Shown: positions 41,976-55,085, numbered from the stretch's first letter. The stretch is 64,000 nt of DNA from Incurvaria masculella (GCA_946894095.1 OX335645.2:23521001-23585000), one strand, 5' to 3'. Notes: generated from the letters alone by a model not told the origin. Made by a program: numbers and translations.

Positions 41976-44926
41976 CACAAAAAAGCACACCGAAATACAT
42001 GTTGTATGAAAATTTAATAAAAGGTAAGTTTTCAAAGGCCATTTTTTCTAAGATACAGCAACCTTGTCACTGCACGCTTAAACTTCAATGCGATGTTAAT
42101 ATTTTCCGACAACGAGCATGGAAGGACAATAGTAGCGATCGAAACTCAATCGTATGGCGACAGCGTCGCCACAACTTAGTGAAAACGTCTAACTGTAGTT
42201 AGATCGCTTACGAATTCGGGAGGCGCAACATCGAATGTCCTGTGATATCTCATTATCTCGCCGGTGCTGCCGCCATTGTATGTATGCTACGTATGGTTGC
42301 CACTCCCGTCATTTAATGCTCGCTGTTTTCTGGCATCAGTAAACATTATATCGATCCTATCAACAGTATATTTAATTCTGGGACCTGTGCTCTATTCGAC
42401 CACTGAGGTCAAATTTATTCATGACTTCTCCGCACCTATCCTCGAAAATACATAATTCTAGTGACCGGTCTTTTTTTTTTCATTGAATATTAATGCTCGA
42501 AAAGGTATCTGATAAAATCGGATTAATTTTTTTTTTTTTTTTCAAACACGGTTACAGAATTATAAAAAAAATCTTTATTTTTCCGATAGAGAATGAGTCC
42601 GGTCTTAATAAATATATTTTTTTATGTCCAACAAGCTGAGTTTCCAGGCTCCGCTCGCGCCGATTTCGTTTTGGACATAGTTCGGTTAAATGTGGTTTCA
42701 CCCTCTCCGGCGCGTTGCTAAAAAATGGATCTCGACACTGTTGGGACCAACTATAGCTCAGAACCATCTTCGAGGCACGACGAATATTAAAAAAAAAGAT
42801 TAGCCGAATTGGTCGAGCCGTTCTCGAGTTTGGCTCTTACCAACACTTTTCGGCTTTAGGTTATATTTTTATTAAATAGATTATATAAATAAACGTTTTT
42901 CAGAGACAAGAACACTGAAGAGAATACTTATTTATACATCTTAAAAATAGGTTTAACGGCTTTACTTAAAATGTTCACAAACAACCATGATTTTTTGTCG
43001 TGCTGAATCCGTTTTAAGTCCAACAGACGTACATTTCATTGAATAATGCACATTTCCTCCTATATTTAAATGAAGATACATACTAACTTGTAAAATCAAG
43101 TGACTTCACATTATCAATTGAAATTTCAATAGGAATAATATGGATAAGCATACGAAAGAACATTTTTATTTGAAAATTGATGTGTTTGTTTGTGTGTTTG
43201 TTTGTGAGGTTTTATAATTAATATTAAATATATTTTAGAGCTCGTGGCGTTACTACATTTCACGCGTACACAAATCACATATTAACATTGATTAAAAATA
43301 AACTCTAAATTAAAATCTAAAATCTAAAAACTATATTATATCCTCCTCTAGAAAAGACCATGCGGCCATAGTACCGAGTACACTGGAAGCGTTTGCAAGT
43401 TGAATCCCAATGCTAATACCCTGCCTCAGCTACTTTAACGATACCGATTGAGATGAAGATTTAAGTTTATATTATTAGTTATTCATCTTTGTATTATTAT
43501 AATTATGTAAAATATATTATAATCACATATAGTAAAATTATAAATACAATTTCTATCTATTTTCTCTAGACTTATTTGATAATTTATGAAACTGGTAATT
43601 TTAACCCTGTGCAGGAAACAGACCTTAAATTTTTCATTGGTTGCGAATAATATAGGAAAATTAACATTTCAATCTCCTTTCAGAATGTGGTCTAGAATCC
43701 TAATGTATGCTGGTATTACCATGTCTTACCTTATTAGACTCAAGAGAAAAAAGGTCTAACCCTTAGGCCGTAAGTACATTAAATTACGTCAGTTATGTAC
43801 AGATGTCAAACTATCTCATCGGGGAGCGGTGTTATTTGAAAGTTAAAACTGCAACTATTGTGATAATGACAGAATACGTATGTAAGTTTGTATGTAATAT
43901 TTGATTAAAATTGTATACATTGTTTACATATCTCTTTTTCATCTCATTCCATTGCTAAAGCTTCAATTATTATACTTGTTTGGACTAAGTAAATTACTAG
44001 TCGCTTTACTGTTAAGGTTTAATTAAATTATGTTCCTCGTTTTATACGCAGAACCGTAACCAAATATGTCTCTTGGGTAACGGGATGTCCCCAAATATTG
44101 AAATTATTTGTCTTTTATTTGATTAACCAAAAGAACTTGAATGCATTATTTTTTAACTAGACAACTATACAAAATAGCATAAAAGTATGCTGCTTTGTCT
44201 GAAATATACAACTTTAATGACATATGATTTCCGCTGTCCGCATTTATTTAAATTAAAGTAATAAAAAAAACATAAAAATGTGTGCATTAGTACAAAGATT
44301 GATTCACCCACCTATTGCAAGTTATATAAATAGAACCATAGGAAGGGAATCATAGAAAAAAGACAGAGACGCTGTTCTAGTGACCACAAAAACTACTTAA
44401 AAGCTTCATCACACGAAATAGTATTGATAAAGTTTGATTCAAATTTGAGCGACTGGTAGTTTAGGAGAGTTGGACTTGCTTTTCATAACAGATCCCATCT
44501 GTTGAACCACTGACATGTTCATGCATCGCTTTGTAAAGAGCAAGCACCAAAATAATTGATATTTATGTTTTTATTGAGCTGGTTATTATCTTCACTTTCA
44601 ATGTATGTCGAGAGGGTATTTTTTTTATTTTGTAATGAAAAAAATTTACAAAACCATTACGATTATCAAGAAAAACCGTAATAGTTTCCATAACCTTAGA
44701 ATACTGCCATGTCAAAAAATGTTCTTACCTTTGTTAAGATCTGAATGAAATTAGCACAGTATTTGCAAGTTCTTAAGGATAACAGAATTTGCAGTGTCAT
44801 CTAACTATTGCGTGGTTGAACTACATATAGCCTAAACGTAAACGGATTTTGAACGAACGCCTAGCCAGGTAAGAGACGTAAACACACCACTAGGCCATGA
44901 CCTCTTTTCTAATTTAAATATTACGT
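41976..44926. other. Long unassigned stretch
   Basis: Mostly AT-rich and old. GCCGAATTGGTCGAGCCGTTC near 42803 is a fragment of a widespread insect repeat. A possible tRNA-like head lies at 44455-44545 (GACTGGTAGTTTAGGAGAG). Short frames at 41942-42202, 42264-42455 and 42552-42767 resemble nothing. No gene supported. Confidence 0.35.
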
Positions 44927-45840
44927 ACTAGCTGCGGTACCCGGCTCCGCTCGGGTTAGTGTCGGCTAAATTATTTCATGGATAAAGAGTAGCCCACATG
45001 GCTGATCCAAAATAGGGTCAAACTGGTCCAGGACAATGTATCCATCTACCAAATTTTATCAAGATCGTTAGAGATGAAATAGCATGATTTAATGAGAAAC
45101 ATCCAATAATTCCCATTTAGAGCTCCGTTGACATTTGGTGGCTATTTAAAAACAAAGCATTTGCCGCCAGAACCTTTCTGAACTTGCACTGCAACATTGC
45201 TTACCTAGTAAGTAAGTAACGTGTAATGTAGGTAAGTTTTGCGTGGACTCCAACCCACAGCTAGCCTCAACATCGAAAACAGTAACCCATCTCGAACCAG
45301 ACTGCTCCCAGAGATCCTATACATTGATAAAATACGCACATAAATCGGGTTAGTGGTTCGCAAGTTATAAGAATTTAACACTCACCCTTCTGGTAATGAA
45401 GCGTTATATTATGTAGCCTATAAGTTTTGAGTAGAATCAGGCTAGACGTAGATACAATCCGCATCTAAATTCGAGTAATTGGTTCTCAAGGATTTTGCCA
45501 AGTAGTCCTAAAGTTGCGGGAAATACCAAACTGTACCCGCCCCCCCCTCCCCGCACCCGCCCCCGGCGGACCGCCCGCCCCGCCCCCGGCCCCGCTCCCG
45601 CCGGTGTGAAGTAGCGCTACTGGCATCGTTTTCGCAGCCCCGTGAAAGTTCTAAAGCCCATGGGCACAATATCTTTATAAATTGTAGCCTATGTGTTATT
45701 ATTATTGTAAAACTATATTATTGTAAAGTTTCATTAAAATCCATTCAGTAGTTTTTACGTGAAAGAGTAACAAACATCCATCCATCCATCCATCCATCCA
45801 TTATTACAAACTTTCCCCTTTATAATATTTATTAGATTAG
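44927..45840 (+). repeat. Interspersed repeat ending in (CATC)n
   Basis: Begins ACTAGCTGCGGTACCCGGC and continues CTCCGCTCGGGTTAG. It ends TCATTAAAATCCATTCAGTA, TAACAAACATCCATCC and CTTTATAATATTTATTAG. Such ACTAGCTG...ATTAG repeats with a 3' CATC run are widespread in arthropods. Only weak traces of conserved interior. An unusual C-rich tract lies inside at 45535-45604. Non-coding. Confidence 0.6.
45535..45604. other. Extremely C-rich tract
   Basis: About 70 bases that are nearly all C or G, with several runs of three to eight C (CCCGCCCCCCCCTCCCCGC, CCCGCCCCGCCCCCGGCCCC). The minus strand therefore carries many G runs and could form G-quadruplexes. Strikingly different from the AT-rich surroundings. 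It may be a drifted repeat expansion or an assembly artefact. Confidence 0.6.
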
Positions 45841-47264
45841 ATTTCATTATATACCTAAAATACCAATCCAAACATATTCAAATTAAAATTCTCATGGATT
45901 GTTTTTCTTTGCTGTATTGAAAGTTATGTTTCGAATTAAATATTGAATTATCGATGATATATTTTATTTAACTGGGTTTTTTTTATTTAGTGTTAACCTC
46001 CATAATTTCTTATTCGTAACGTTCATTCCATTCACGGAAACAGAAAAAAAACTTCAGACTGATAACAGAATATCTTGTATTCGATTTTAATCTGAAATTT
46101 GTGGAAATTTTCAGATAGAGGGCACAGCTGGCAGTGTCTTGAATACAAAATGTGCTTTTTTAAATTACATTTGTGTGTCTGACATTTTCTGCTTCCAGTC
46201 GTGCGTCAAAACAGGTACTTTAAAATTCAGTATTTCGGTTAGATTTTGGTTATCACACGCCTGAATTAGACCTAGTTGCAAATGGAATAGCGTCATAATT
46301 TGTAAGGATAGCTGTTATTCTTAGCACCAGGAGATGGCATATCTACCTACTTGCCTTATTTTTACAATTATAAGCTGTCTCACATGTACATGTATAAATG
46401 TATGTGAGTTAGAGAAGTTGTTTGATGTAAATTAAGAAATGAAACCGCAATGAATATGTTATTCATTCGATTTGGTGATAAGCTGGAAAATGCAGGAGAG
46501 GGGGCACCTTATGCTTATTTTAAACATAAAAATAAAACGAGATTTTTCACCGTTCACAGCCTTCCAGTTCTTGCCTTCCGTCCGTATTTCCAACAGATCG
46601 TTTGTCACAGCCTTAAACACCACAATTCATCAACAGTTCTTTGTAAAATAAAAGCCAATTCTAAAACAACATTCAGTGATAGTTAATACTTGTTATTTCA
46701 AACGTTATGGAGTAATCGTTAAATAAACATGTGCAAACGCAATGTTGGCAAAAATATGTGTAACCTGCCCTGCCAAATGATTTTGACAAAACACAAAATT
46801 GGTTGAACTTATTTAACATAACAAGAAGCAACAATCACATTTAATATTTTTTATGATTAATGCAGATAATTAACAATATTTTTGACTCTTTCGTATTCCA
46901 ATTACAAATTTGAGATTGATTTTAGTAATTATAGATTGCTTTTTTTAAAAACATATAGTAATAAACAGCTTATTTTCTAAACCTATAAGCAAGATAGGAA
47001 TATAGGTAACCGTTGATTAATAACTTCTGTGTATTTTTCTCGACAGAAAGCCAAGCCCTTACGCGGCACCGAGCATGCATTTCAGACGAATAAAAATTTT
47101 CGCCGTTTAAATTTCTTTATATATATTATTTGATTTATTAAAATGATTTTGAACGATGACATGAAACCTAACTCGCATGTGTTAAATATGTTAAGCACTC
47201 CACCAAACACATATTTATTAATACATATTAGCGTTCCATGTTTTTTATTTCAATTCAAATAGAC
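45841..47264. other. AT-rich stretch, unassigned
   Basis: No supported feature. A 78-codon frame at 46450-46686 has no known resemblance. Confidence 0.4.
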
Positions 47265-47512
47265 CAGGGGGTCCATTCAGAGTAAGAGTGAGTTCGAATT
47301 CGCAACTAAATATCAACTCACTTTTTTAAATAGTTAATGTTTCCACACTTCTAGAACATCATTACAGTTAGGTAAAAATCTGGTTTGTCCCGTAAATACG
47401 TTGGAAGCATAAATAACAGTTCCGTTATTTAAATAATAATATATATCCCAGCTATTTTTAGGTTAACTCACTCCCGAACTCGAACTCACTCTTGCTCTGA
47501 ATGGACCCCCTG
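47265..47512. mobile_element. MITE with about 40-bp TIRs starting CAGGGGGTCC
   Basis: CAGGGGGTCCATTCAGAG then AAGAGTGAGTTCGAATTCG on the left. The right end reads CGAACTCGAACTCACTC and CTCTGAATGGACCCCCTG. 248 bp, AT-rich inside. CAGGGG ends recall hAT elements, but I do not see an 8-bp target duplication. Frames across the right end are accidental. Confidence 0.7.
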
Positions 47513-49114
47513 ACCATGGCGCTTAAGCGTCCGTGGCCAATCCATTGACAAAATATTGGCCAGTTCAAAGTACGTCCAATGCAAACAAAATTTCCAAAAA
47601 TAACTACATTCCCGTGCTTGAACCAACGGATATCTGCAGTCATTTATAACCGTTGTTGATCGGAAAGACAGTGGTGATCGAGTGATGTTTTTGAGAACCA
47701 AATTCGAAAATTCAAATACGACACATCCGGAGCATCCCGCAATGGAGGCGAATCAATCTTGCACAATCCCAAAGAACCGTTCAATCTTTTCTGTTGGATT
47801 TACGCGGGGGCAAACTTGGTACAGGATCTTCTTTCGTTTGATTGAAAACATGTAGTCTAGAAACATAAAAATATTTTTTCAGTTTCACAAACAGAATTTT
47901 CGGAAATGTAAATTTTAAAGGTTATAAGATAGACCGCAAATTTATATGGCAGGGTAGTTCCACATTACACGACTAACGATAGGACAATTTTACAACAATT
48001 TTATTTGCAATATTCACAATAACATTATTAATGTTCATACATTATAATTTATAAAATCATTAGAATTTTACTTTAAGAGTTTTAGAATTTGATTGTCAAT
48101 ATTTGACACAAGAGAAATCAAATAGTGGAAATTACAACCTTTATTGAGTTTTGATCCTGGCTAGGCCAAAAATGCGAAACCGTGTAAAGTTTAAAAATTA
48201 AGGAATACATCCGAAAATTGAGAAACGCATTTCGAAACAAATATAGCTATAAAAGACAAACAGTAACAGATACAAACATCAGATCTTATACGGAAAATAT
48301 CAATTCCATAGGCTTGGTCAATATATTCAATATGATTATTCCAATATGGAAATAATAGTACCTGCAGGGTTCCATCCAGTCGAAATCGTTGAATAACAAG
48401 AAGCGAACACTATTGTAATTACAAAGTAAGATAGCGGCGTACGTAACTGCTTGGTTTTCCTGTTCCAATATTAATCTCTGCCATGGATATATTACGTGCC
48501 TTATTTTACTTAGTATTAGGTCTTGTTATTAAGAATAAGAACAAAAATATATAAAAAAAGTATTCGCCACAACATTAACAGACACAGAAGTATAAAGGTA
48601 ACATAAATACAACCAAGAAATATATACAACCAAGAAATATATAGAACCACGAAACTAAACAAAACAACAGCGAAACATTGATGTGTTATCGTGAAACGGA
48701 GCAGTCTAAGCTGACTCGTAGAAAACTGCGAAACTGGTTTTCAGATGGATCCCTACCATCTTTACGGTATTACCAATGAAATTGGAGGTTTGTGTGAAAA
48801 TTTTAAAGTGAAAAAAAAATCGGTAATTTATTTTATTTTAGTTAGTCAAAGTACTGGGCCAAATTATCTATACAATTTTGCCATTTTGATGGCAGTTTGT
48901 ATATCCCTTTACCGTAGAAGTTGGCCGGACGGAAGGCGTTGAAGTCAGCTAAAGCAGTCTCCTGCCGACTTGTCCTTGGTATTGAATTTCTGCTGATTTT
49001 ATTTCAGAAGTTTTTTTTATTCATGCAAACTAAGAAATGGTGGCGTTAAAACTAACACACTTTACCATATTTAAATTACGACATTACTATTTTCGCATTA
49101 ATTTCACCTTTTCC
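47513..49114. other. AT-rich stretch, unassigned
   Basis: Contains a small tandem repeat near 48607-48655 (ACAACCAAGAAATATAT twice, then a variant). No gene supported. Confidence 0.4.
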
Positions 49115-49220
49115 AACGACACGTACATTGAAGCAGAAGCAGAATCAGATTTTGAAAATAATCAGAAAACGTTTTTAATCACACAACCTGCCTACTGCTC
49201 AACCGCTGAGCTCTCCTGAG
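49115..49220 (-). repeat. SINE-4 copy, minus strand, diverged
   Basis: ACATTGAAGCAGAAGCAGAA, CAGATTTTGAAAATAATC and CTCAACCGCTGAGCTCTCC match the 3.3-kb copy. The B-box part is shortened. Confidence 0.55.
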
Positions 49221-50706
49221 CTAGTCGGGCCACGAATTTGTCGATTATTATTCGAATCGACAGAATGCTTCCCCTATCTACTATTAGATGGCGGTGGTTT
49301 CGCATATTGAAACGAACGTCTGGACCAAAGAAGTTTTTTTTAACATTTTTACATCTAGGTGTAATTGGATAACCTCAAATCATAAAATATTTTCTAGTCA
49401 TTTGAGCAAGAAAAATTCGCGATCTCAAAAAGTTAATTTCGTCTGAATATACCAAACCATATACCTAAATAGGCGAGTTCGTTCGGTTTCATGCGAACTA
49501 AAAATATAAACATGTTTTTATTCATTTAAGAATGCAGGATTTCGGACGAATCATAAACTTGTTTACACTGACAGGTTGGAAACCGCGCTGAAATGAGCCA
49601 TATTTGACTATAATGTTACTAAATTTTTTTTTTATAAAAACAAAAGAATGTTTCGTAGGCGGTTCACCTGGTACCCTCATGCGAAATAAAATAAAATATC
49701 GAAATAATTTAACATGAAAGAGATGTAACAATCGAAATAATTTAACATGAAAAACATGTCGAAATCTAAGTTCAGATAGATTGGCAACACGCTGTATACA
49801 AGCGCATACGCATATAAAGCGACTGTCATTTAACAATAGTCTAGACTTTGAAGTGTCGCATCAGTCACGACGAATGAAGATGAACCGATAACAAATTGCA
49901 TCGACTCCGCCGGATAAGTTATTCTTCCTAGGAATGGGACCGGGCGGGAAAAAGTTCACACATTTGCATCGAGCGTGTGAATCCTTTACTTTGCATCGGA
50001 CCATGCTGGGTGCTCTACTTGCTATGTTAATATTTTATAGTACACGCTCGTTAGGTGTCTGAAAATAAAAACATTTTTAAGTAAAGTTATGTAAGTTCAG
50101 GTTATATGAAGTATTTTGTCCTCATTTTAATGATAAGATTTTATATGCTTTGCATGAATGTATGTCCTGAGTAATCCTATTTTCCAATCTAAAAAGTACG
50201 CTAAAAGGCTTAAAATTATAGCATTATTTTCATGAGTATAATTGATTGCGAAACAAACCATATTTTCATCCATCCAATTACTTTTAGTCACAACACCCGC
50301 GTATAAATAATACTTTTATTCTGACAAATTGCACATATTTGTTCTTTCCAGTTCTTTTTTTATATTTTACATGCAGCGTTGCACATTGTCAGCCTCGATA
50401 GCTCAGTGTGCGACACCTTGCGATTCGATAAGCTACGATACATTATTAAGTTTATACATGTACAAAGCATAAATAACACAACGCTTCAGATAATCAATAA
50501 ATGCATATTAAAGGTTTTTTTATAATTTAGGTTTGTCGACTGTGACTAATTTATTACATAGTACTATATATCATGGAAATAAGAATAAACTGAAACTATG
50601 ACCAATAATTAAAAAACACAACTTGATACATACAATGTCCTTAGTTCTAACGATATGGCACTAACTTAGTTCTAATAAGAATAACAAGAAGCATAGATCA
50701 TCATTG
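49221..50706. other. Unassigned DNA
   Basis: A 24-bp block beginning ATCGAAATAATTTAACATGA is present twice in tandem near 49697-49755. The rest is AT-rich with no supported gene. Confidence 0.4.
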
Positions 50707-51112
50707 GGTGACTCGTAGCCTAGTGGCGCGGGGACTGGCCTAGCGTACCAGAGGCCTGGGTTCAATTCCGACATGCACCACTGTCTTTCTCTTTCCGAGT
50801 TCGATAAGTGAATTTCATTACAAATGCGAGCTGCTCTATGGTTCGGAATCCATTTAAAACTGTAGGTCCCCTTCACCTAGTAGGGGGGAGGGTTTAAGCC
50901 CGCCCGGGTTGGTACCATCGCATTGGATGAAAAGATGGTCGAAGCGGCAATGAAAAATTGTCCGTGTTTTCCATCCAGTTCGATGTAGCCGTGCTCATAA
51001 AGGGAAGGTCCTGGCATGGCACCTAATTCCTTCGGGAATTTGTTGTATTGGGCTAATATCATAACGGTAGTTGTGTGGTATTAGCCATCCATGTCAGGTC
51101 GCTTAAAAAAAA
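50707..51112 (+). repeat. SINE-1, complete, plus strand
   Basis: Closely similar to the 8.1-kb copy from CTCGTAGCCTAGTGGCGCG through GGGTTCAATTCCG, GGTTGGTACCATCGCATTGG and TCCTGGCATGGCACC to CCATGTCAGGTCGCTTAAAA. Probably one of the more recent insertions. Confidence 0.9.
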
Positions 51113-51484
51113 CACACTTATTCAAAAATTGTACCTCAAACAACCAACTAGTATAATATGTAATATTTGTATTGCAATATATTTCACCTTGAATCGTTTT
51201 GATTTAAATAAAAACCATATTTTTAACATTAGCTGAAAACTCTTAAAAATATGTACATTGCACTTTTTCTGAAATAAATGAAATATTAAGAATATCTTCC
51301 TATTGTGTCTAAATAAGTACTTGACGAAGGCTTTCTTTTAACTGGAGTGCGTAGCACTATTAGTTATTCTGTGCTGGAGTGTTTAAAGAGATGTATTAGA
51401 GAACTGACATACCTTACTGTATTAGCCAAATAATTGTACTCAGCAAAATAGGGCTTAAGGATTTGTATCCAAGAAAAAGATATA
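51113..51484. other. AT-rich stretch, unassigned
   Basis: No supported feature. Confidence 0.4.
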
Positions 51485-51562
51485 TTTGGAGATTTTACAA
51501 CGACATGTTCTTTATAAGATATTATTCTGATTATGAAAATAATCCCACAAAATCTCCTCCTT
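51485..51562 (-). repeat. SINE-4 body fragment
   Basis: AGATTTTACAACGACATG, TTCTGATTATGAAAATAATC and CAAAATCTCCTCC correspond to the body of the 3.3-kb copy. The tRNA head is missing. Confidence 0.5.
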
Positions 51563-51959
51563 CAGACTGCAAAACAAAAAATTGTTTCGGGTTATTTTCA
51601 AAAACCAAAAAAAATCTTCAACATATGTAGACGTCGTTGCATAACCTCCAATTATTTATGTAATGATATAGGCGTATCCATACAAATATCACACTATATA
51701 TTTTTTTTTTCTCACTTACATATAAAAGTAGAGCACTGTTTGCGGCAAGAGCGCTGCAGCGAGCAGTGCGCGTGCGACGATCCACTTGATGGATCGGTGC
51801 AGACGATTCGGGCGTCACTCTGAATAGTACATGAGCAATGGTGACGGAAACAACGGACGCTAGCTCGAGATTTATCGCACACGTTTAAATTAATACGCAA
51901 ACAAATAATGCTCACATTTGAATTCTGTATAAGTTCACTAATTATGCGAAAAACAAAAT
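51563..51959. other. Unassigned DNA
   Basis: A CpG-richer patch at 51735-51815 (GAGCGCTGCAGCGAGCAGTG). Short frames open on both strands, not recognisable. Confidence 0.35.
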
Positions 51960-52215
51960 AAAACCGGCCAAGTGCGAGTCGGACTCGCACACGAAGGTTT
52001 TCGTACCATCGTACAAGATTATATGGGCTGCCCCCTTTAAAGTTTATTATTTTTTAATTTCACCTATTTGTTGTTATAGCGGCAAAATAAATACACACTC
52101 TGTGAAAATTTCAGCTTCCTGAGTTCATGACAAATAGCCCTGCGACAGACGGACGGACGGACAGCGGAGGCTTAGTAAAAGGGTTCCGCTTTCACCCTTT
52201 GGGTACAGAACCCTA
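51960..52215 (+). repeat. SINE-2, complete, plus strand
   Basis: Head AAACCGGCCAAGTGCGAGTC, TAGCGGCAAAATAAATACAC, GACGGACGGACGGACAGCGG and the 3' hairpin. A short deletion follows the CGTACAAGATT block. Confidence 0.85.
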
Positions 52216-52315
52216 AAAACGATCAAAGGTTATACATTTTTAGAGGTCCTTTCCTCCAAAGGAAAAAATAAACCCTTACAGGATCTCTTCGTCGTCCGTA
52301 CGTCAGTCGAGACTC

Positions 52316-52515
52316 TTTTTACCCGACTGCGAAAGAAGGAGGGTTATGTTTTTCGAGTGTATGTATGTATGTATATATGTATGTATGTATGTATATTTCT
52401 TTGTCGCCCCCTGCAGCCTAAACGGCTTGATGGATTTAAGCTTGAGAGGTGTCGTTACATTCGTCTTAATTGTGAGAGTGACACTGGGTATATCAAAATC
52501 ATAAAAAAAAATCAT
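52316..52515 (+). repeat. Insect repeat with (GTAT)n
   Basis: ACCCGACTGCGAAAGAAGG, then GGGTTATGTTTTTCGAG, a GTAT run of about 45 bp, and CCTAAACGGCTTGATGGATT. This resembles a known lepidopteran dispersed repeat. The overlapping minus frame with repeated YIHT units is only the translated GTAT run. Confidence 0.5.
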
Positions 52516-52756
52516 GGCTGATTTTTGGCGCCAAATTATGTGTTTTCAAATATTTTTTTTCTTGAAACCTATCGAGTGGGGTATCAAACTAAAGGGTTTT
52601 TTTAATAGTTTACAAAAAGGTATGCAACTTATATGTTTAAATGTAATTTGGAATAAGAAATTCCAAAAACATCAAAATATTCAACGTTAAAAATTAATTC
52701 AAATGAAAATCATTTTTACGCAAGCGCGCTGGTCACACCAACTCAGGTCATATACT

Positions 52757-52862
52757 CCTCTTTTCACTACCTCCAGCTATATGGAATGTAGCTTCGGTTA
52801 CATTGCATATTTATATGGTGTAACCGAAAGATAACTTTGGGATGACTATAACTGGAAGTGGT
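52757..52862. mobile_element. Small palindromic MITE, copy 2
   Basis: TTTTCACTACCTCCAGC on the left and ACTGGAAGTGGTGG on the right form the ends. GCTTCGGTTACATTGCATAT and GGTGTAACCGAAAGATAAC inside match the 32.4-kb copy. Confidence 0.6.
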
Positions 52863-53729
52863 GGATCCGGGCGATAGTCAAATAGATTTTCGACATTCTC
52901 GGTCGCCGCATAGACCGATATCACCATCATTGCTTTACTATCAGCATTCTGCACCTGCACAGCTCATAAATCCATACTTCCGTTGTCAATGGGTGTCACG
53001 CTGGGGAAGGTCCGCTTGTTCCACAAGAGGGCGACCCTACAGTGCCGAGATACTGTGGTGCCCAAAATCGGTATCAATTTGATAATATCTAAAAGCTTTA
53101 CCAAAGATAGGAAAACTTTCCATGAAGATGTTGTCAGCCCCCTGATGAGGACCTATGTTACATAGGGTACATAAAATATGATCGTAATCATAATATCGCT
53201 GATCTTTAACCGTGCGTCCTTGGGAGCAGTGGGAAGGAAAAGCACGGCTTTGCCAAAGTTGGGTTTATCATCATATATCACATATTATTAACACGTTATA
53301 TTATTCAAAATAATAAACCAGGAGTTCATGTACGGATTAAATCATGAACGTTATATTTTGATGGGCTTTGGAGGCAAGAAAAACAATAAACGCTCAGTTG
53401 GGATGTAACAGTTTATAAGCTCCAAGGTAACACATTCGATCGGGCGATTGTGGACCTCGGGCCCACATATATTTGCAAACGATGAATCCAGGTCTCTTTC
53501 GCCGCATCCAGTTAAAGTTCTAAACTGTGAAACTGGAACTTAACTAGCTCAATAATTAAATAAAAATGGCTTTAACAATGTTTTTGACTCACATTCAAAG
53601 CTGTCAGTCAAGAGACAACTTCCAGTCTTATGAAGTAGTGGATATAAATATTATAATCATGGTTATTATGGAGATTATTGAATTTTTAGTTTATACATGG
53701 ATGAACTCCTGTGATCAAAGCGATTACTA
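52863..53729. other. Unassigned DNA
   Basis: Mixed composition. 52980-53165 looks like an eroded coding piece (GGGGAAGGTCCGCTTGTTCC) but I cannot assign it. A frame opening at 53566 runs into the mariner and is accidental. Confidence 0.3.
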
Positions 53730-54771
53730 CTGGGTCCGTCACTTGAACTGTTACTTTTATTTTCAAAATAATAATGACAGCGCGCCAAATTTTGGTGAAA
53801 CGTCAATTTGTTTCATTGTTTTTAAGTGGGCGAAAAGAGCGGGAACAAATTTGAATTGTATAATAAATTTTCGCAATGGATATTAAACCTAACATTGTGA
53901 TCGTTTTGTATTTGACCGGAAAATCACAACCAGTCATCGTTCGGTAGCTCCGACATTTACATGTGAACAAAATGTTTGTGCATCGAACCATTAAGCGTTA
54001 TAACCTAGCATTGCTAAACGGCATAGAGGCGGTCATCCGAAAATAGCAGTATCACATGATATGGTTCGAAAGGTAAAGGCTCGAATTCAAGGAAATCCTC
54101 ACCAGTGTTCTGCAAAATTTGCGAAAAGTCAGACAATACCCGACTCAAGTAATCGGCGCATACTGAAATCAAAAGAAATGCAACTGAAGCCCTACCAACA
54201 AGATACAAAAATTACAGCATCTTAGTTCAGCGCAGAAGGCAGTTCGACTACAAAGAGCTCAAGCACTGAAAGTCTTGCGTCGCGATCTGGAAAACATTGT
54301 TTTTTCTGATGAAAAAATGTTTACTGTCTAACAGTATATAAACAAACAACATTTTCGTGTTTGGCTACAGGGCAAATCCAACGAGAATTTAGACGATGGA
54401 GTTCCCGTTCGTAAGCAAGCGCCCGCTTTTGTTATGGTCTCGGCTGCAGTGACCGCAAATGGCCGCTATTCACTCGTGTTTATCGAGAAGGGCGTCAAAG
54501 TCAACCAGCAAGTGTGTGCAAAAGGTGTTAAATGAGGCGCTCATACCATGTGCACGTGTAAACAATGCAGTACTAAACCCTGGACGTTCCAACAACACTC
54601 AGGATCGTCTCAGAAAGCTCTTATGTATGGATCAAAGGAGGCTATATCGAATAATAACAATTATTGTCTTAAAATTAAATGTTTTATTGTGATATAATTT
54701 TTAACGAACCGTACTTCAATTAACTAAATAACATCATTTTCAATTGGTAACACTTCGAGTGACGGACCCTG
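53730..54771 (+). mobile_element. Mariner-family transposon, degenerate, with TIRs
   Basis: TIRs CTGGGTCCGTCACTTGAAC and (reverse complement of the right end) CAGGGTCCGTCACTCGAAG, each bordered by TA, the target used by Tc1/mariner elements. Transposase traces run in order: an HTH-like VNKMFVHRTIKRYN near 53970, RHRGGHPKIAVSHD and VRKVKARIQGNP at 54020-54110, ENIVFSDEKMF near 54296 with the first catalytic Asp (54308), FVMVSAAVTANGRYSLVFI near 54440, and WTFQQHSGSS at 54581. The second catalytic Asp of the WTFQQD motif is His. There are at least two frameshifts and stops at 54329 and 54533, and the region after WTFQQH is deleted. Inactive. Confidence 0.85.
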
Positions 54772-54865
54772 TATATAACCACAGGATTTGAGTGTCGAAC
54801 TGTTCGCTTATAAATTTAGTGTAACTGTAATCAACGATGATGAGAGGGAGATTCTAAAAAAACCA

Positions 54866-55085
54866 TATATAGGGTGTTAACGGAGATATGGTCCAAAAGC
54901 TAACCACGTATTCCTCGGCATATTTGGAGCTAAAAAGGTAGAAGATATTTTGTTGTACGACTTGAAAAAGATTTTCCCCATACATTTTAAATACCTACAA
55001 ATAAAATGTATATCCTTTTTGTTTCAAATATGCCAAGGAATACGTTAACGTTTGAAACATACCTCCACTAAAACCTTGTATATAT
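54866..55085. mobile_element. Foldback MITE with about 60-bp imperfect arms
   Basis: TATATAGGGTGTTAACGG, then CACGTATTCCTCGGCATATT, is matched by AATATGCCAAGGAATACG and ACTAAAACCTTGTATATA in inverted orientation. The core is AT-rich. It lies just downstream of the mariner but its ends differ, so it is a separate insertion. Confidence 0.6.
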
